From Candidatus Falkowbacteria bacterium CG10_big_fil_rev_8_21_14_0_10_43_10 (GTDB lineage Bacteria; Patescibacteriota; Patescibacteriia; Patescibacteriales; XYC2-FULL-47-12): a stretch of 12,317 bases of DNA. Position 1 is the first letter of the stretch, and the number at the start of each line of letters is the position of its first letter. The notes below the pieces were generated by a model that was given only the letters and a program-made list of their open reading frames with translations, did no database searches and had not been told where the DNA came from. Shown here piece by piece: positions 1 through 6,058 of this stretch. The translations under genes and the position numbers were made by a program. The stretch spans positions 1,104-13,420 of the forward strand of contig PFAR01000014.1 in the NCBI GenBank assembly GCA_002773655.1. Reading direction: 5' to 3'.

Positions 1-87
1 TGCGGGGCAGGTTTAATTGGCGCCTAATAATACTAAAATAATTTAATATTACTAGGTTTTATTCTGTTGCTAAAGTGCGTTTATCCC

Positions 88-160
88 TTACAAACCAACA
101 AACCTTGTCGCAAGTTAAATATGATGCTTGCAAACTTGCGGCAGATTTGTTGATTTGTAA
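88..160. repeat. Long imperfect inverted repeat (about 28-bp arms)
   Basis: The left arm (88-116) and right arm (133-160) are reverse complements apart from a one-base bulge and a few transitions. The loop is 16 nt. In a minus-strand transcript the transitions become G-U pairs, so the stem would be nearly complete there. It may be one copy of a dispersed intergenic hairpin family or a structural element of the leader. Only one copy is visible in this window. Confidence 0.7.
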
Positions 161-165
161 TCTAG

Positions 166-211
166 AAAAAAACAGAAATATCCTAAATTATCAGAATATC
201 ACTGTTTTTTT
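166..211. terminator. AT-rich terminator-like hairpin
   Basis: AAAAAAACAG (166-175) and CTGTTTTTTT (202-211) are a perfect 10-bp inverted repeat. Further inward pairing (ATAT with ATAT, CT with AG) lies between them. Seen from the minus strand, the 3' arm ends in seven T residues, as in a bidirectional intrinsic terminator. The stem is poor in GC, which lowers confidence. Confidence 0.35.
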
Positions 212-313
212 ATCAACATATCTGCCTACCAAGCAGGCGGGTGAATTTTAAATAATTACTTTGATGAAATTTTTGGCTGTTAATAAATAAACCAATTTTT
301 CATGTGTGCTCTT

Positions 314-342
314 ATTTTAGGGTATTTTAAAAAAAGTGTCAA
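314..342 (-). promoter_or_regulatory. Minus-strand sigma-70-type promoter
   Basis: The minus strand reads TTGACA (337-342), a 17-nt spacer, then TAAAAT (314-319), which is close to consensus. The predicted start is near 307. No convincing ORF follows on this strand: an ATG at 300-302 gives only seven codons. The promoter therefore drives either a non-coding RNA or a gene that begins left of the window. Confidence 0.6.
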
Positions 343-431
343 GCGGTTTGAATTTCAGATTTCAGATGTCGGGTTTCAGTTAGCGATTTTTGCTATTTAG
401 TTGACTTTTTGGTGAGAGGAGGTTGCCGCCA

Positions 432-621
432 TTGCTCAACAGTATTATGCGACGCGCTGCAAAATTTTTTATGGGTGCGTGGCAGTTTTAACATCATTGG
501 CTGGGTGTTATTGTTATTATATGCCGGTATTTTTATCCCTCTCGTCAATTCAAGAGTAAAAACAGGGATTATACTCTTTTTAATTGGAGGATGCATATGG
601 GTTATCATCCGCCAATTATAA
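432..621 (+). pseudogene. Small two-helix membrane protein, apparently frameshifted
   Basis: A strong SD (AGGAGG, 417-422) lies nine bases before a TTG at 432. That frame reads 19 codons, ending in GAWQF, and stops at TAA 489-491 inside the run TTTT (486-489). Removing one T joins it to the other frame, which continues NIIGWVLLLLYAGIFIPLV and ends at 619-621. The joined product is about 62 residues with two hydrophobic segments, near residues 20-38 and 45-58. The last 44 codons look like a real membrane protein, whereas upstream of 480 that same frame looks random. This could be a real frameshift, a sequencing slip in a T run, or a programmed +1 shift. The family is not recognised. Confidence 0.4.
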
Positions 622-701
622 AAAAATTTGTTTTGTTCTTTACTATAAACTTGTAGTGGCTTCGCTGCAGTGACGGAGTCATTTTTTTTATGTTTTTGCT
701 A

Positions 702-710
702 TGGTATAAT
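702..710 (+). promoter_or_regulatory. Extended -10 promoter of the GH1 gene
   Basis: TGG followed by TATAAT (705-710) forms an extended -10 box. No good -35 box is seen; a T-rich run occupies that position. The expected start is near 717, only two bases before the ATG at 719, which predicts an essentially leaderless mRNA. Confidence 0.55.
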
Positions 711-718
711 AATTGCAT

Positions 719-1912
719 ATGGCTGAGCAAGATATAAAATATAAATTTTCGTCCGGCTTTCTATGGGGTACAGCGACGAGTGCGCATCAAATTGAAGGCG
801 GCAATGAAAATAATTGGACCAAATGGGAGAAGAAAGGCCAAATCAAAGACGGGTCTGTTTCCGGACGGGCCTGCAATTCTTATGAATTATATAAGGAAGA
901 CATACGGTTGTGCAAAGAATTAAACAATAATGCTTACCGGTTTTCCCTTGAGTGGAGCCGGATTGAGCCGGAGCAGGGAAAGTTTGATAAGGAGGCCTTA
1001 AAGCATTACCAAAAAGTTGTTGAATGCTGCCGGAAAAATAATATTGAACCATTGGTGACTTTATACCACTGGACCCAGCCGCTTTGGTTTGCCAAACTGG
1101 GCGGGTGGCTCCATAAGCGGTCGCCTTTGTTTTTCCGCAATTACGCGGAAGCGGTTGCCAAACAACTGGGCCGGGAGGTAACTTTTTGGTGTACCATCAA
1201 CGAGCCGATGATTTATTCCTATAACTCTTATTTAAAGGGAAAATGGCCGCCGCAGAAAAAAAGTTATTGGCAATGGAAAAAGGCGCTGGACAATTTAATC
1301 AAGGCGCACAAGCTCTCTTATTTCACGCTCCATAGCCATAACAGCAAATGCAAAGTCAGCGTTGCCAAGAATAACCAGTTTTTTGAGCCTTATGTGGATA
1401 GCATTTTTAATAAAGCAGTGGTAAAATTAATTACGCATTACTGGAATTATTATTTTTTAAATAAAATAAAAAACGAACTGGATTATATCGGCTTAAACTA
1501 TTATTTCCACAACTTAATTTATGCTTCGCTGAAGGGGCATGTATTAATGAATGAAAATAAGATTGCCAATGATTTAGGCTGGGAGATTTATCCCAAAGGA
1601 ATTTATGAGGTATTAATCGGACTGAAAAAATACAATCTGCCGATTTATATATTGGAGAACGGCTTAGCCGACGCCAAAGATGAGAAGCGGGCAGATTTTA
1701 TTAAGAGCCATCTTCGCTATATATATCAGGCGATTAAGGACGGTACGGACGTGCGCGGGTATTGCCACTGGTCGCTGCTGGATAATTTTGAATGGTCGGA
1801 AGGATATGAACCGAAGTTTGGTTTATATAGAGTAAATCCGAAAACTTTTGAGAGAACGGTGCGGCCGAGCGCGAAAGTGTATGCGGAGATAGCTAAGAAT
1901 AATGGGTTCTAG
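719..1912 (+). CDS. Glycoside hydrolase family 1 beta-glycosidase
   Basis: Retaining beta-glycosidase of family GH1, which removes terminal beta-linked sugars (glucose, galactose or similar) from short glycosides. The N-terminal FLWGTATSAHQIEG (residues 14-27) is the family signature. The acid/base is E162 in TINEP (159-163), and the nucleophile is E313 in ILENG (311-315). The WSLLDNFEWSEGY stretch (351-363) forms the end of the barrel and the sugar site. At 397 aa it is shorter than the usual 430-480, mainly between the two catalytic glutamates. No signal peptide is seen, so it should be cytosolic. I chose ATG 719 over TTG 713 because an extended -10 box ends at 710. It is the first gene of a sugar-related run. 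Substrate specificity cannot be read from the sequence. Confidence 0.93.
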   Translation: MAEQDIKYKFSSGFLWGTATSAHQIEGGNENNWTKWEKKGQIKDGSVSGRACNSYELYKEDIRLCKELNNNAYRFSLEWSRIEPEQGKFDKEALKHYQKVVECCRKNNIEPLVTLYHWTQPLWFAKLGGWLHKRSPLFFRNYAEAVAKQLGREVTFWCTINEPMIYSYNSYLKGKWPPQKKSYWQWKKALDNLIKAHKLSYFTLHSHNSKCKVSVAKNNQFFEPYVDSIFNKAVVKLITHYWNYYFLNKIKNELDYIGLNYYFHNLIYASLKGHVLMNENKIANDLGWEIYPKGIYEVLIGLKKYNLPIYILENGLADAKDEKRADFIKSHLRYIYQAIKDGTDVRGYCHWSLLDNFEWSEGYEPKFGLYRVNPKTFERTVRPSAKVYAEIAKNNGF

Positions 1913-2070
1913 AAATTAACCTAATTATTTTAATTATTCTAATTAACCTAAACAAATCCCAAGTTTTAAATCCCAATTAGTTATGCTTATAATTTTATTT
2001 AGATATTATACATTAGTGATTGAGCATTGTTTAGAATAATTAGGTTAATTAGAATAATTAGAAATTTATT
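1913..2070. repeat. AT-rich inverted-repeat spacer element, copy A
   Basis: The element fills the whole gap between the GH1 stop and the permease ATG. TAATTATTCTAATTAACC begins the left arm (1931-1951), and a perfect 21-bp inverse copy lies at 2040-2060. The interior carries short AAATCCCAA-like repeats. A related element sits at 4109-4241 and ends in almost the same bases before the next ATG. No SD and no clear promoter are visible. It may be a non-autonomous element or expanded intergenic sequence. Confidence 0.75.
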
Positions 2071-3021
2071 ATGTGGCTGCCTATTTCAATTTTAGCTTAT
2101 TTTCTTAATGCCGGCGTTTATACCGCCGACAAATATTTTTTATCCAAAAAGATTCACTCTTCCATTACTTACGCTTTTTATGTCGGGATTTGGAGCATCG
2201 GCAACACTGTGCTGTTCCATTTTTTTCCTTACTGGCCGGACTGGCCCTGGCTGGCGCTGGAGCTGTTCGCCGGCTTAGTTTACTTATGGGCTTTAGTCGC
2301 CTGGTATAAGGCGCTGCATCAAAGCGAAGCGACTAAGGTGGTTCCGCTCGTCGGCGCTTTCGTTCCGGTTTTCAGCTTTTTATTGTCAGCTTTGTTTTTA
2401 AAAGAATCATTAAGCCAGCAGGAACTGCTGGCACTGTTCATTTTAATTGTCGGGGGAATTTTAATTTCAATAAAGCAAACCGAGGAGAATAAGTTTAAAA
2501 AAATAATACGCGGTCTTTCAATATTTTTTGGTTCAAAAAAGGCGGAGCTCCACCCCACCGGCCGGCTGATTGCCAACTCCTTGATCTCCGCTTTCACTTT
2601 TGCCGCCTATTACGCCCTGATCAAATATATTTATATGAATGAGCCGTTCATGGGCAGCTATCTTTGGACGCGCCTTGGCAGCTTTATCGGCGCGATTTTG
2701 CTGATTGTTCCGGCGGCCAGCCGCAAGATTATTTTTGAGAAAAAAAGAAGGCAGTTCGCTATCAAGAGCTGGCCGTTATTTTTGGCCGTCAGGTTTTTAG
2801 GAGTAATCGCCTTTATTCTTTTAAACTACGCGATTTCGCTCGGCAGCGTTCCCATAATAAATGCTTTGCAGGGAATACAGTACGTCTTTTTGATTTTTAT
2901 CGTGCTCTTCCTGTCGGAGGCGCATCCGAAAATTTTAAAGGAAGAGCTGGGCAAACCGGTTTTAATCCAGAAATTTATCGGAGTGGTAATGGTAAGCTTG
3001 GGAATGTATCTTTTAATATAA
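2071..3021 (+). CDS. EamA/DMT-superfamily permease
   Basis: Integral membrane protein of 316 aa with about ten hydrophobic helices, in the two-times-five arrangement typical of EamA/DMT carriers. The first half ends in the characteristic stretch ALHQSEATKVVPLVGAFVPV (81-100) followed by FLKES. The second half repeats the pattern at AISLGSVPIINAL (254-266) through FLSE (280-283). The family exports or imports metabolites such as sugars, nucleotide sugars and amino acids, and the substrate cannot be read here. Its place between two glycosidases and a sugar kinase suggests a sugar or glycoside, which is inference. The ATG directly follows a repeat element with no SD. An insertion rich in K and E (136-160) links the two halves. 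Confidence 0.85.
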   Translation: MWLPISILAYFLNAGVYTADKYFLSKKIHSSITYAFYVGIWSIGNTVLFHFFPYWPDWPWLALELFAGLVYLWALVAWYKALHQSEATKVVPLVGAFVPVFSFLLSALFLKESLSQQELLALFILIVGGILISIKQTEENKFKKIIRGLSIFFGSKKAELHPTGRLIANSLISAFTFAAYYALIKYIYMNEPFMGSYLWTRLGSFIGAILLIVPAASRKIIFEKKRRQFAIKSWPLFLAVRFLGVIAFILLNYAISLGSVPIINALQGIQYVFLIFIVLFLSEAHPKILKEELGKPVLIQKFIGVVMVSLGMYLLI

Positions 3022-3035
3022 ATTATCATCTTTTA

Positions 3036-3101
3036 TGTCATTCCCGCGAAAGCGGGAATCTCGTGTCTAAATTTTAGATTCCCGCTTTCGCGGGAATGAC
3101 A
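3036..3101. repeat. GC-rich nested inverted repeat (REP-like), copy 1
   Basis: The 26-nt arms at 3036-3061 and 3076-3101 are perfect reverse complements with termini TGTCAT and ATGACA. Each arm is itself a hairpin, ATTCCCGC-GAAA-GCGGGAAT. The loop also pairs (TCTAAA with TTTAGA). The element ends five bases before the ATG of the next gene. A second copy lies at 10793-10859. Confidence 0.9.
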
Positions 3102-3106
3102 ATTAC

Positions 3107-4108
3107 ATGCTACGCAGATATAAAATTTTAATAGCGCTAGGAGCAATAATATTGTTAGCTTTGTTGTTATCTTTAGCGAGCATCCGCCCGATTTACGACC
3201 AAAGCGAGCTGGAATACGGCGTTACTTTTTCGCCCCGCTTTATCCGGGGCATGGGGCTGAATTGGCAGGCCGCTTTTACCGATATGCTTGACGATTTGGG
3301 TGTTAAAAAACTGCGCCTGTCCGCCTATTGGGATGAAATTGAATATAAGCAGGATATTTTTAATTTTGACGATCTGGACTGGCAGGTTAACGAAGCCGGT
3401 AAAAAAAACGCGGAGATTATCCTGGCAGTCGGGGGGCGTCTGCCGCGCTGGCCGGAATGTCATTTCCCCGGCTGGGTCGAAGAACTTAAAGATTCTGCCA
3501 GGCAGGAAGAAATCCTTGATTATATCAGCAAGACGGTGGAGCGGTATAAAGTCAATAGTAGCATTGCCGCCTGGCAGGTTGAGAACGAGCCGTTTCTGCC
3601 CCATTTCGGCGACTGCCCAAAGCTGGACGCGAAATTTTTAGACCAGGAAATCGCTCTCGTGCGCTCCTTAGATAGCCGGCCGGTTATTGTAACCGACAGC
3701 GGCGAATTGAGCGTCTGGTTTTTAGCCGCCAGCCGGGCCGATATTTTCGGCACCACGCTCTACCGCGATACTTACAGCTCCCATTTAGGCCGCTATATTC
3801 ACTACCCTATTCCGCCGGGCTTTTTCCGCCTGAAGCAGAACCTGGCGGAGTTTCTAAGCATGCCCAAGCCGGAGGAAATAATCGTGATAGAATTGCAGGC
3901 TGAACCATGGGGGCCCAAGCCTTATTATAATTTGACAAAAGAAGAGCGCGGGCGCACGATGAATTTAGAAAAATTTAAAGAAATTTTAGAATATTCTCGC
4001 CAGGCCGGCTTCCGTGAATTCTATTTATGGGGAATTGAATGGTGGTATTGGGAGAAGGAAGTTAACGGGGATAGTTTGTTGTGGGAGGAAGCGAAGAAAC
4101 TTTTTTAA
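3107..4108 (+). CDS. Membrane-anchored clan-A-type glycoside hydrolase
   Basis: A 333-aa protein with a short basic N-terminus and one hydrophobic segment (residues 7-25), followed by a TIM-barrel domain resembling GH5/GH39/GH42-type enzymes. The likely acid/base is E161 in WQVENEP (156-162), preceded by Asn as is typical of clan GH-A. The nucleophile is probably E262 in VIELQAEPWG (260-269); E266 is the alternative. Aromatic residues in LWGIEWWYW (307-315) match the last strand, where the sugar is usually stacked. No signal-peptidase site stands out, so the domain is probably held outside the cell by an uncleaved anchor. The start follows a GC-rich repeat by five bases, without an SD. The exact GH family and substrate remain open. 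A transglycosylase or a role in cell-envelope glycan processing is possible. Confidence 0.75.
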   Translation: MLRRYKILIALGAIILLALLLSLASIRPIYDQSELEYGVTFSPRFIRGMGLNWQAAFTDMLDDLGVKKLRLSAYWDEIEYKQDIFNFDDLDWQVNEAGKKNAEIILAVGGRLPRWPECHFPGWVEELKDSARQEEILDYISKTVERYKVNSSIAAWQVENEPFLPHFGDCPKLDAKFLDQEIALVRSLDSRPVIVTDSGELSVWFLAASRADIFGTTLYRDTYSSHLGRYIHYPIPPGFFRLKQNLAEFLSMPKPEEIIVIELQAEPWGPKPYYNLTKEERGRTMNLEKFKEILEYSRQAGFREFYLWGIEWWYWEKEVNGDSLLWEEAKKLF

Positions 4109-4241
4109 ATTTATAATTATTCTAATTAACCTAATTATTCTAAACAATGCCCAATTGCCAATGCCTAATAAATTGGAATTTAGGGTTTTGGGATTTATTT
4201 AGGTCAATTAGAATAATTAGGTCAATTAGAAATTTATCATT
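4109..4241. repeat. AT-rich inverted-repeat spacer element, copy B
   Basis: The element fills the gap between the anchored hydrolase and the ROK kinase. Arms at 4114-4132 and 4201-4219 match inversely at 18 of 19 positions and have nearly the same sequence as the arms of copy A (1913-2070). The motif AATTAGAATAATTAGG is present in both. The last bases before the ATG (AATTAGAAATTTATCATT) resemble those before the permease gene. The interior has short CCAATGCC and AAATCCCAA-like motifs. No SD is seen. Confidence 0.75.
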
Positions 4242-5132
4242 ATGTCCGAACAAAAAAATAATTACTCAATCGGCATCGACATCGGCGGAACCAAGATGTC
4301 CGCGGTGCTGTTTGATCGGGAAAAAAATGAAGTCATTGCCGATTATAAGCTGGCTACTCCCAAAGACAGCCTGGATAAGTTTTTAGTAATGCTTTACGCT
4401 TTGATTGATCCGTTGATTGAAAAAGCGAAAAAAGAAAAATTAAAGATTAACGGCATTGGCGCCGGGGTGGCCGGAGTGGTAGCGGCGGCGACCGCGGGCA
4501 ACGGCAAAGGGCATATTTTAATCAGCCCCAACCTGCCGATTCTAAATGAAGCGGAACTGGGAAAAATTCTGCAGGAAAAATACAGCCTGCCGGTCGCGCT
4601 GGACAACGACGCCAACTGCTTTTTGCGGGCGGAGCTGGCATTGGGAGCGGCAAAAAATTACGCCAACGCCGTCGGCATAACTTTAGGCACGGGCATCGGC
4701 GGCGCTATCAGCCTTAACCGGGAAATTTATCAGGGGTTGCACGATTCGGCTGGAGAAATCGGGCATATGATTGTCGATGTAGTTAACGGCACGCCGATGG
4801 ATTTAGAGGATATTTATCACGACTTAACCCAGGGCAACGCCCAGGCTATGGCCGAAGAAGCCTATAACGGCGACAAGCTGGCGATTAAAACTTATAGCGA
4901 GATAGGAAAACATCTCGGGCTTACTTTAGCCAGCGTGGTTAATTTAGTTGATCCGGAGATTATTATAATCGGCGGCAGTGTTATGAGTTCTAGCGACTTG
5001 TTTTTAAGCGAAGTAAAAAAATATCTTAAAGAAGCGATTATCTCTCCGAAGCTGAAGAAAATAAAAGTGGTTCCGGCGAAGCTGGAGATGGCTGGCGCGA
5101 TCGGAGCGGCTCTCCTTCGGATCGCAGACTAA
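4242..5132 (+). CDS. ROK-family sugar kinase (glucokinase-like)
   Basis: A 296-aa ROK protein that most likely phosphorylates glucose or a related hexose with ATP. The phosphate-binding GIDIGGTK is at residues 11-18. The catalytic region LDNDAN (120-125) has D123 as the expected base. GTGIGG (149-154) is the second nucleotide-binding loop, and E172/H175 in GEIGHM contact the sugar. No DNA-binding domain precedes the fold, so this is a kinase and not a ROK repressor. The Cys-rich zinc motif that normally follows GH in ROK kinases is missing: residues 176-196 contain no cysteine. Non-zinc ROK kinases exist, but this makes specificity less certain. It follows the hydrolase after a repeat spacer, fitting phosphorylation of sugar released by the glycosidases. 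Confidence 0.88.
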   Translation: MSEQKNNYSIGIDIGGTKMSAVLFDREKNEVIADYKLATPKDSLDKFLVMLYALIDPLIEKAKKEKLKINGIGAGVAGVVAAATAGNGKGHILISPNLPILNEAELGKILQEKYSLPVALDNDANCFLRAELALGAAKNYANAVGITLGTGIGGAISLNREIYQGLHDSAGEIGHMIVDVVNGTPMDLEDIYHDLTQGNAQAMAEEAYNGDKLAIKTYSEIGKHLGLTLASVVNLVDPEIIIIGGSVMSSSDLFLSEVKKYLKEAIISPKLKKIKVVPAKLEMAGAIGAALLRIAD

Positions 5133-5152
5133 TAAATACATTTTATTATCTC

Positions 5153-5180
5153 TTGACATATATATCAAATTTGATATAAT
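5153..5180 (+). promoter_or_regulatory. Promoter with palindromic operator of a HigBA-type locus
   Basis: TTGACA (5153-5158), a 16-nt spacer and TATAAT (5175-5180) form a strong promoter. The 18-bp perfect palindrome TATATCAAATTTGATATA (5161-5178) fills the spacer and covers most of the -10 box. This is where an autorepressing antitoxin would bind. The predicted start near 5187 is three bases from the ATG of the toxin stub. Confidence 0.8.
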
Positions 5181-5189
5181 AAAATCATC

Positions 5190-5276
5190 ATGGAGGAGGA
5201 TAAATACGAAATAATCTTTTTTGAAAAATTCAACGGCAGAAAGCCTGCCAGGGAGTATTTAGGAAATATTAAATGA
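5190..5276 (+). pseudogene. Truncated HigB/RelE-type toxin stub
   Basis: The ATG at 5190 opens 28 codons that read EIIFFEKFNGRKPAREYL (residues 7-24), then stop at TGA 5274-5276. This opening resembles the N-terminus of Gp49/HigB-type toxins, which normally run to about 100-120 residues. The catalytic C-terminal part is absent, so the stub should have no nuclease activity. The intact promoter upstream and the HigA-type gene 15 bases downstream show that it was a toxin-first HigBA pair. Loss probably came from an internal deletion or a stop near the deletion end. The family call rests on a short match. Confidence 0.6.
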
Positions 5277-5291
5277 TTTTATTATAAAATT

Positions 5292-5630
5292 ATGACTAAT
5301 CTAGAGAAAAAACAAGAAGAGTATATTAAAAAAAATCCTGATGTTAGATTTGATTTATATTTAAAAGAAAGATTAAAAGATGAGGAATTTAAAAGATTAT
5401 TTGAGGAAAGTCGCGCCCAAACCAGAATAGCGATTGAATTAATGAGATTAAGAAAGAAGAAACGCCTGACCCAGTCCCAGCTGGCTAAAAGCGTAAGGAT
5501 GCCGCAGGCTAACATCGCCCGCATTGAGCGCGGCGAGCACTTCCCGACCCTTAATACTTTATCTAGGATCTTTAACGCCTTGGGCGAGGTGGTATCTTTA
5601 AAAGTGGGCAAGAGAACTATTTGTTTGTAA
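5292..5630 (+). CDS. HigA-type antitoxin, Xre-family HTH regulator
   Basis: A 112-aa protein with a charged, helical N-terminus (1-45) and a Cro/CI-type helix-turn-helix at about 47-100. The recognition region is LTQSQLAKSVRMPQANIARI (59-78), followed by ERGEHFPTLNTL. In HigBA systems this protein neutralises the toxin and represses its own promoter. Here the toxin is only a stub, so it may persist as a repressor or as protection against related toxins. The 18-bp palindrome in the upstream promoter is the likely binding site. No SD precedes the ATG. The C-terminus runs to within seven bases of a MITE-like insertion. Confidence 0.85.
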   Translation: MTNLEKKQEEYIKKNPDVRFDLYLKERLKDEEFKRLFEESRAQTRIAIELMRLRKKKRLTQSQLAKSVRMPQANIARIERGEHFPTLNTLSRIFNALGEVVSLKVGKRTICL

Positions 5631-5636
5631 TTAAAT

Positions 5637-5753
5637 GGGACTGTCGCCGAATGCTCTTTTGAGTATAAATTTTCACAATTTTGAGAAAATTTTAGATAAA
5701 AATTTACCGAAATTTGGAAATTTAGACCGAATATGGCATTCGGCGACAGTCCC
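5637..5753. mobile_element. 117-bp MITE-like element with 18-bp terminal inverted repeats
   Basis: GGGACTGTCGCCGAATGC (5637-5654) and its exact reverse complement (5736-5753) bound an AT-rich core with no ORF. The flanks carry the direct repeat TAAAT at 5632-5636 and 5754-5758, consistent with a 5-bp target duplication. Perfect termini and a clean duplication suggest recent movement by a transposase supplied from elsewhere. The insertion falls just after the antitoxin stop codon. The parent family is not identified. Confidence 0.75.
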
Positions 5754-5777
5754 TAAATAGAAAAGCATTTATAAGAT

Positions 5778-5811
5778 AAAAAAAGACACGGCCCGAAGGT
5801 CGTGTTTTTTT
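5778..5811. terminator. Bidirectional intrinsic terminator
   Basis: ACACGGCC (5786-5793), loop CGAA and GGTCGTGT (5798-5805) form an 8-bp stem with one G-U pair, followed by seven T residues. An A run (5778-5784) precedes it, so it also works on the minus strand. It sits between the plus-strand antitoxin gene and the convergent minus-strand 55-codon gene. Confidence 0.85.
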
Positions 5812-5824
5812 GTTATATAAAAGT

Positions 5825-5992
5825 TTATAAAGATAATTGCGGAAATGGCTCAAGCGCTTTAATAAATTTAGCTTCTTTTTCGGAAATAACCTTTTTATTT
5901 TTTAGAATATCAACCAGCATATTAATTTGCGCGTCCTTAGCTGAAAAGATTTTATTCAATGTTTCCCTATTGGTTAGTTGTTGATTTTTCAT
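5825..5992 (-). CDS. Small hypothetical protein (55 aa)
   Basis: A 55-aa reading frame starts at ATG 5990-5992 and stops at TAA 5825-5827. It contains QINMLVDILKNKKVISEKEA and ends in FPQLSL. The composition is rich in K, E, N and L, consistent with two short helices and a turn. No membrane segment, Cys motif or known domain is seen. There is no SD, but TATAAA (6005-6010 on the minus strand) could give a leader of a few bases. It lies between the pilin-like gene and the bidirectional terminator, so read-through from the pilin gene is possible. Amino-acid use looks protein-like and the stop precedes the terminator closely, which supports a real gene. The function is unknown. Confidence 0.5.
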   Translation of the reverse strand: MKNQQLTNRETLNKIFSAKDAQINMLVDILKNKKVISEKEAKFIKALEPFPQLSL

Positions 5993-6013
5993 AATAATTA
6001 AAGGTTTATATGG

Positions 6014-6047
6014 AGGTTTCCAAAATCTCTAAAAGTTTTGGAAACCT
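6014..6047. repeat. Perfect 12-bp inverted repeat between two minus-strand genes
   Basis: AGGTTTCCAAAA (6014-6025) and TTTTGGAAACCT (6036-6047) pair perfectly around a 10-nt loop. It begins 12 bases after the stop of the pilin-like gene. No clear T run follows on the minus strand, so it may stabilise the 3' end of the mRNA or weakly terminate. Confidence 0.65.
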
Positions 6048-6058
6048 GATGATGATTT

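Larger units (their letters stand above)
1..307 (-). ncRNA. Putative structured leader or small RNA
   Basis: This stretch follows a good minus-strand promoter and holds no ORF that I can support on either strand. It contains three inverted repeats: a weak one at 222-238, an AT-rich terminator-like one at 166-211, and a long one at 88-160. If the 166-211 hairpin terminates transcription, the product is an RNA of about 140 nt. If it is read through, the region is a leader of more than 300 nt for a gene outside the window. The RNA call is inference from the promoter and hairpins, and I recognise no known family. Confidence 0.3.

Noticed and set aside
396..427. TTGACT at 401-406 as a -35 box for the small membrane ORF
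   Set aside because: No -10 box lies at the right distance; the sequence there is the AGGAGG ribosome site.
652..690. Possible terminator before the GH1 gene
   Set aside because: The TGAC-GGA-GTCA stem has only four pairs before the T run, which is too weak to call.
3173..3604. Minus-strand reading frame of 143 codons
   Set aside because: It lies fully inside the anchored hydrolase gene on the opposite strand and shows no domain of its own.
1913..4241. CRISPR-like array
   Set aside because: The repeated AT-rich motifs are inverted arms and decayed short repeats, with no regular repeat-spacer pattern and no cas gene.
4014..4386. Plus-strand reading frames across the hydrolase end and ROK start
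   Set aside because: They read through the AT-rich repeat element and the ROK gene in the wrong frame.
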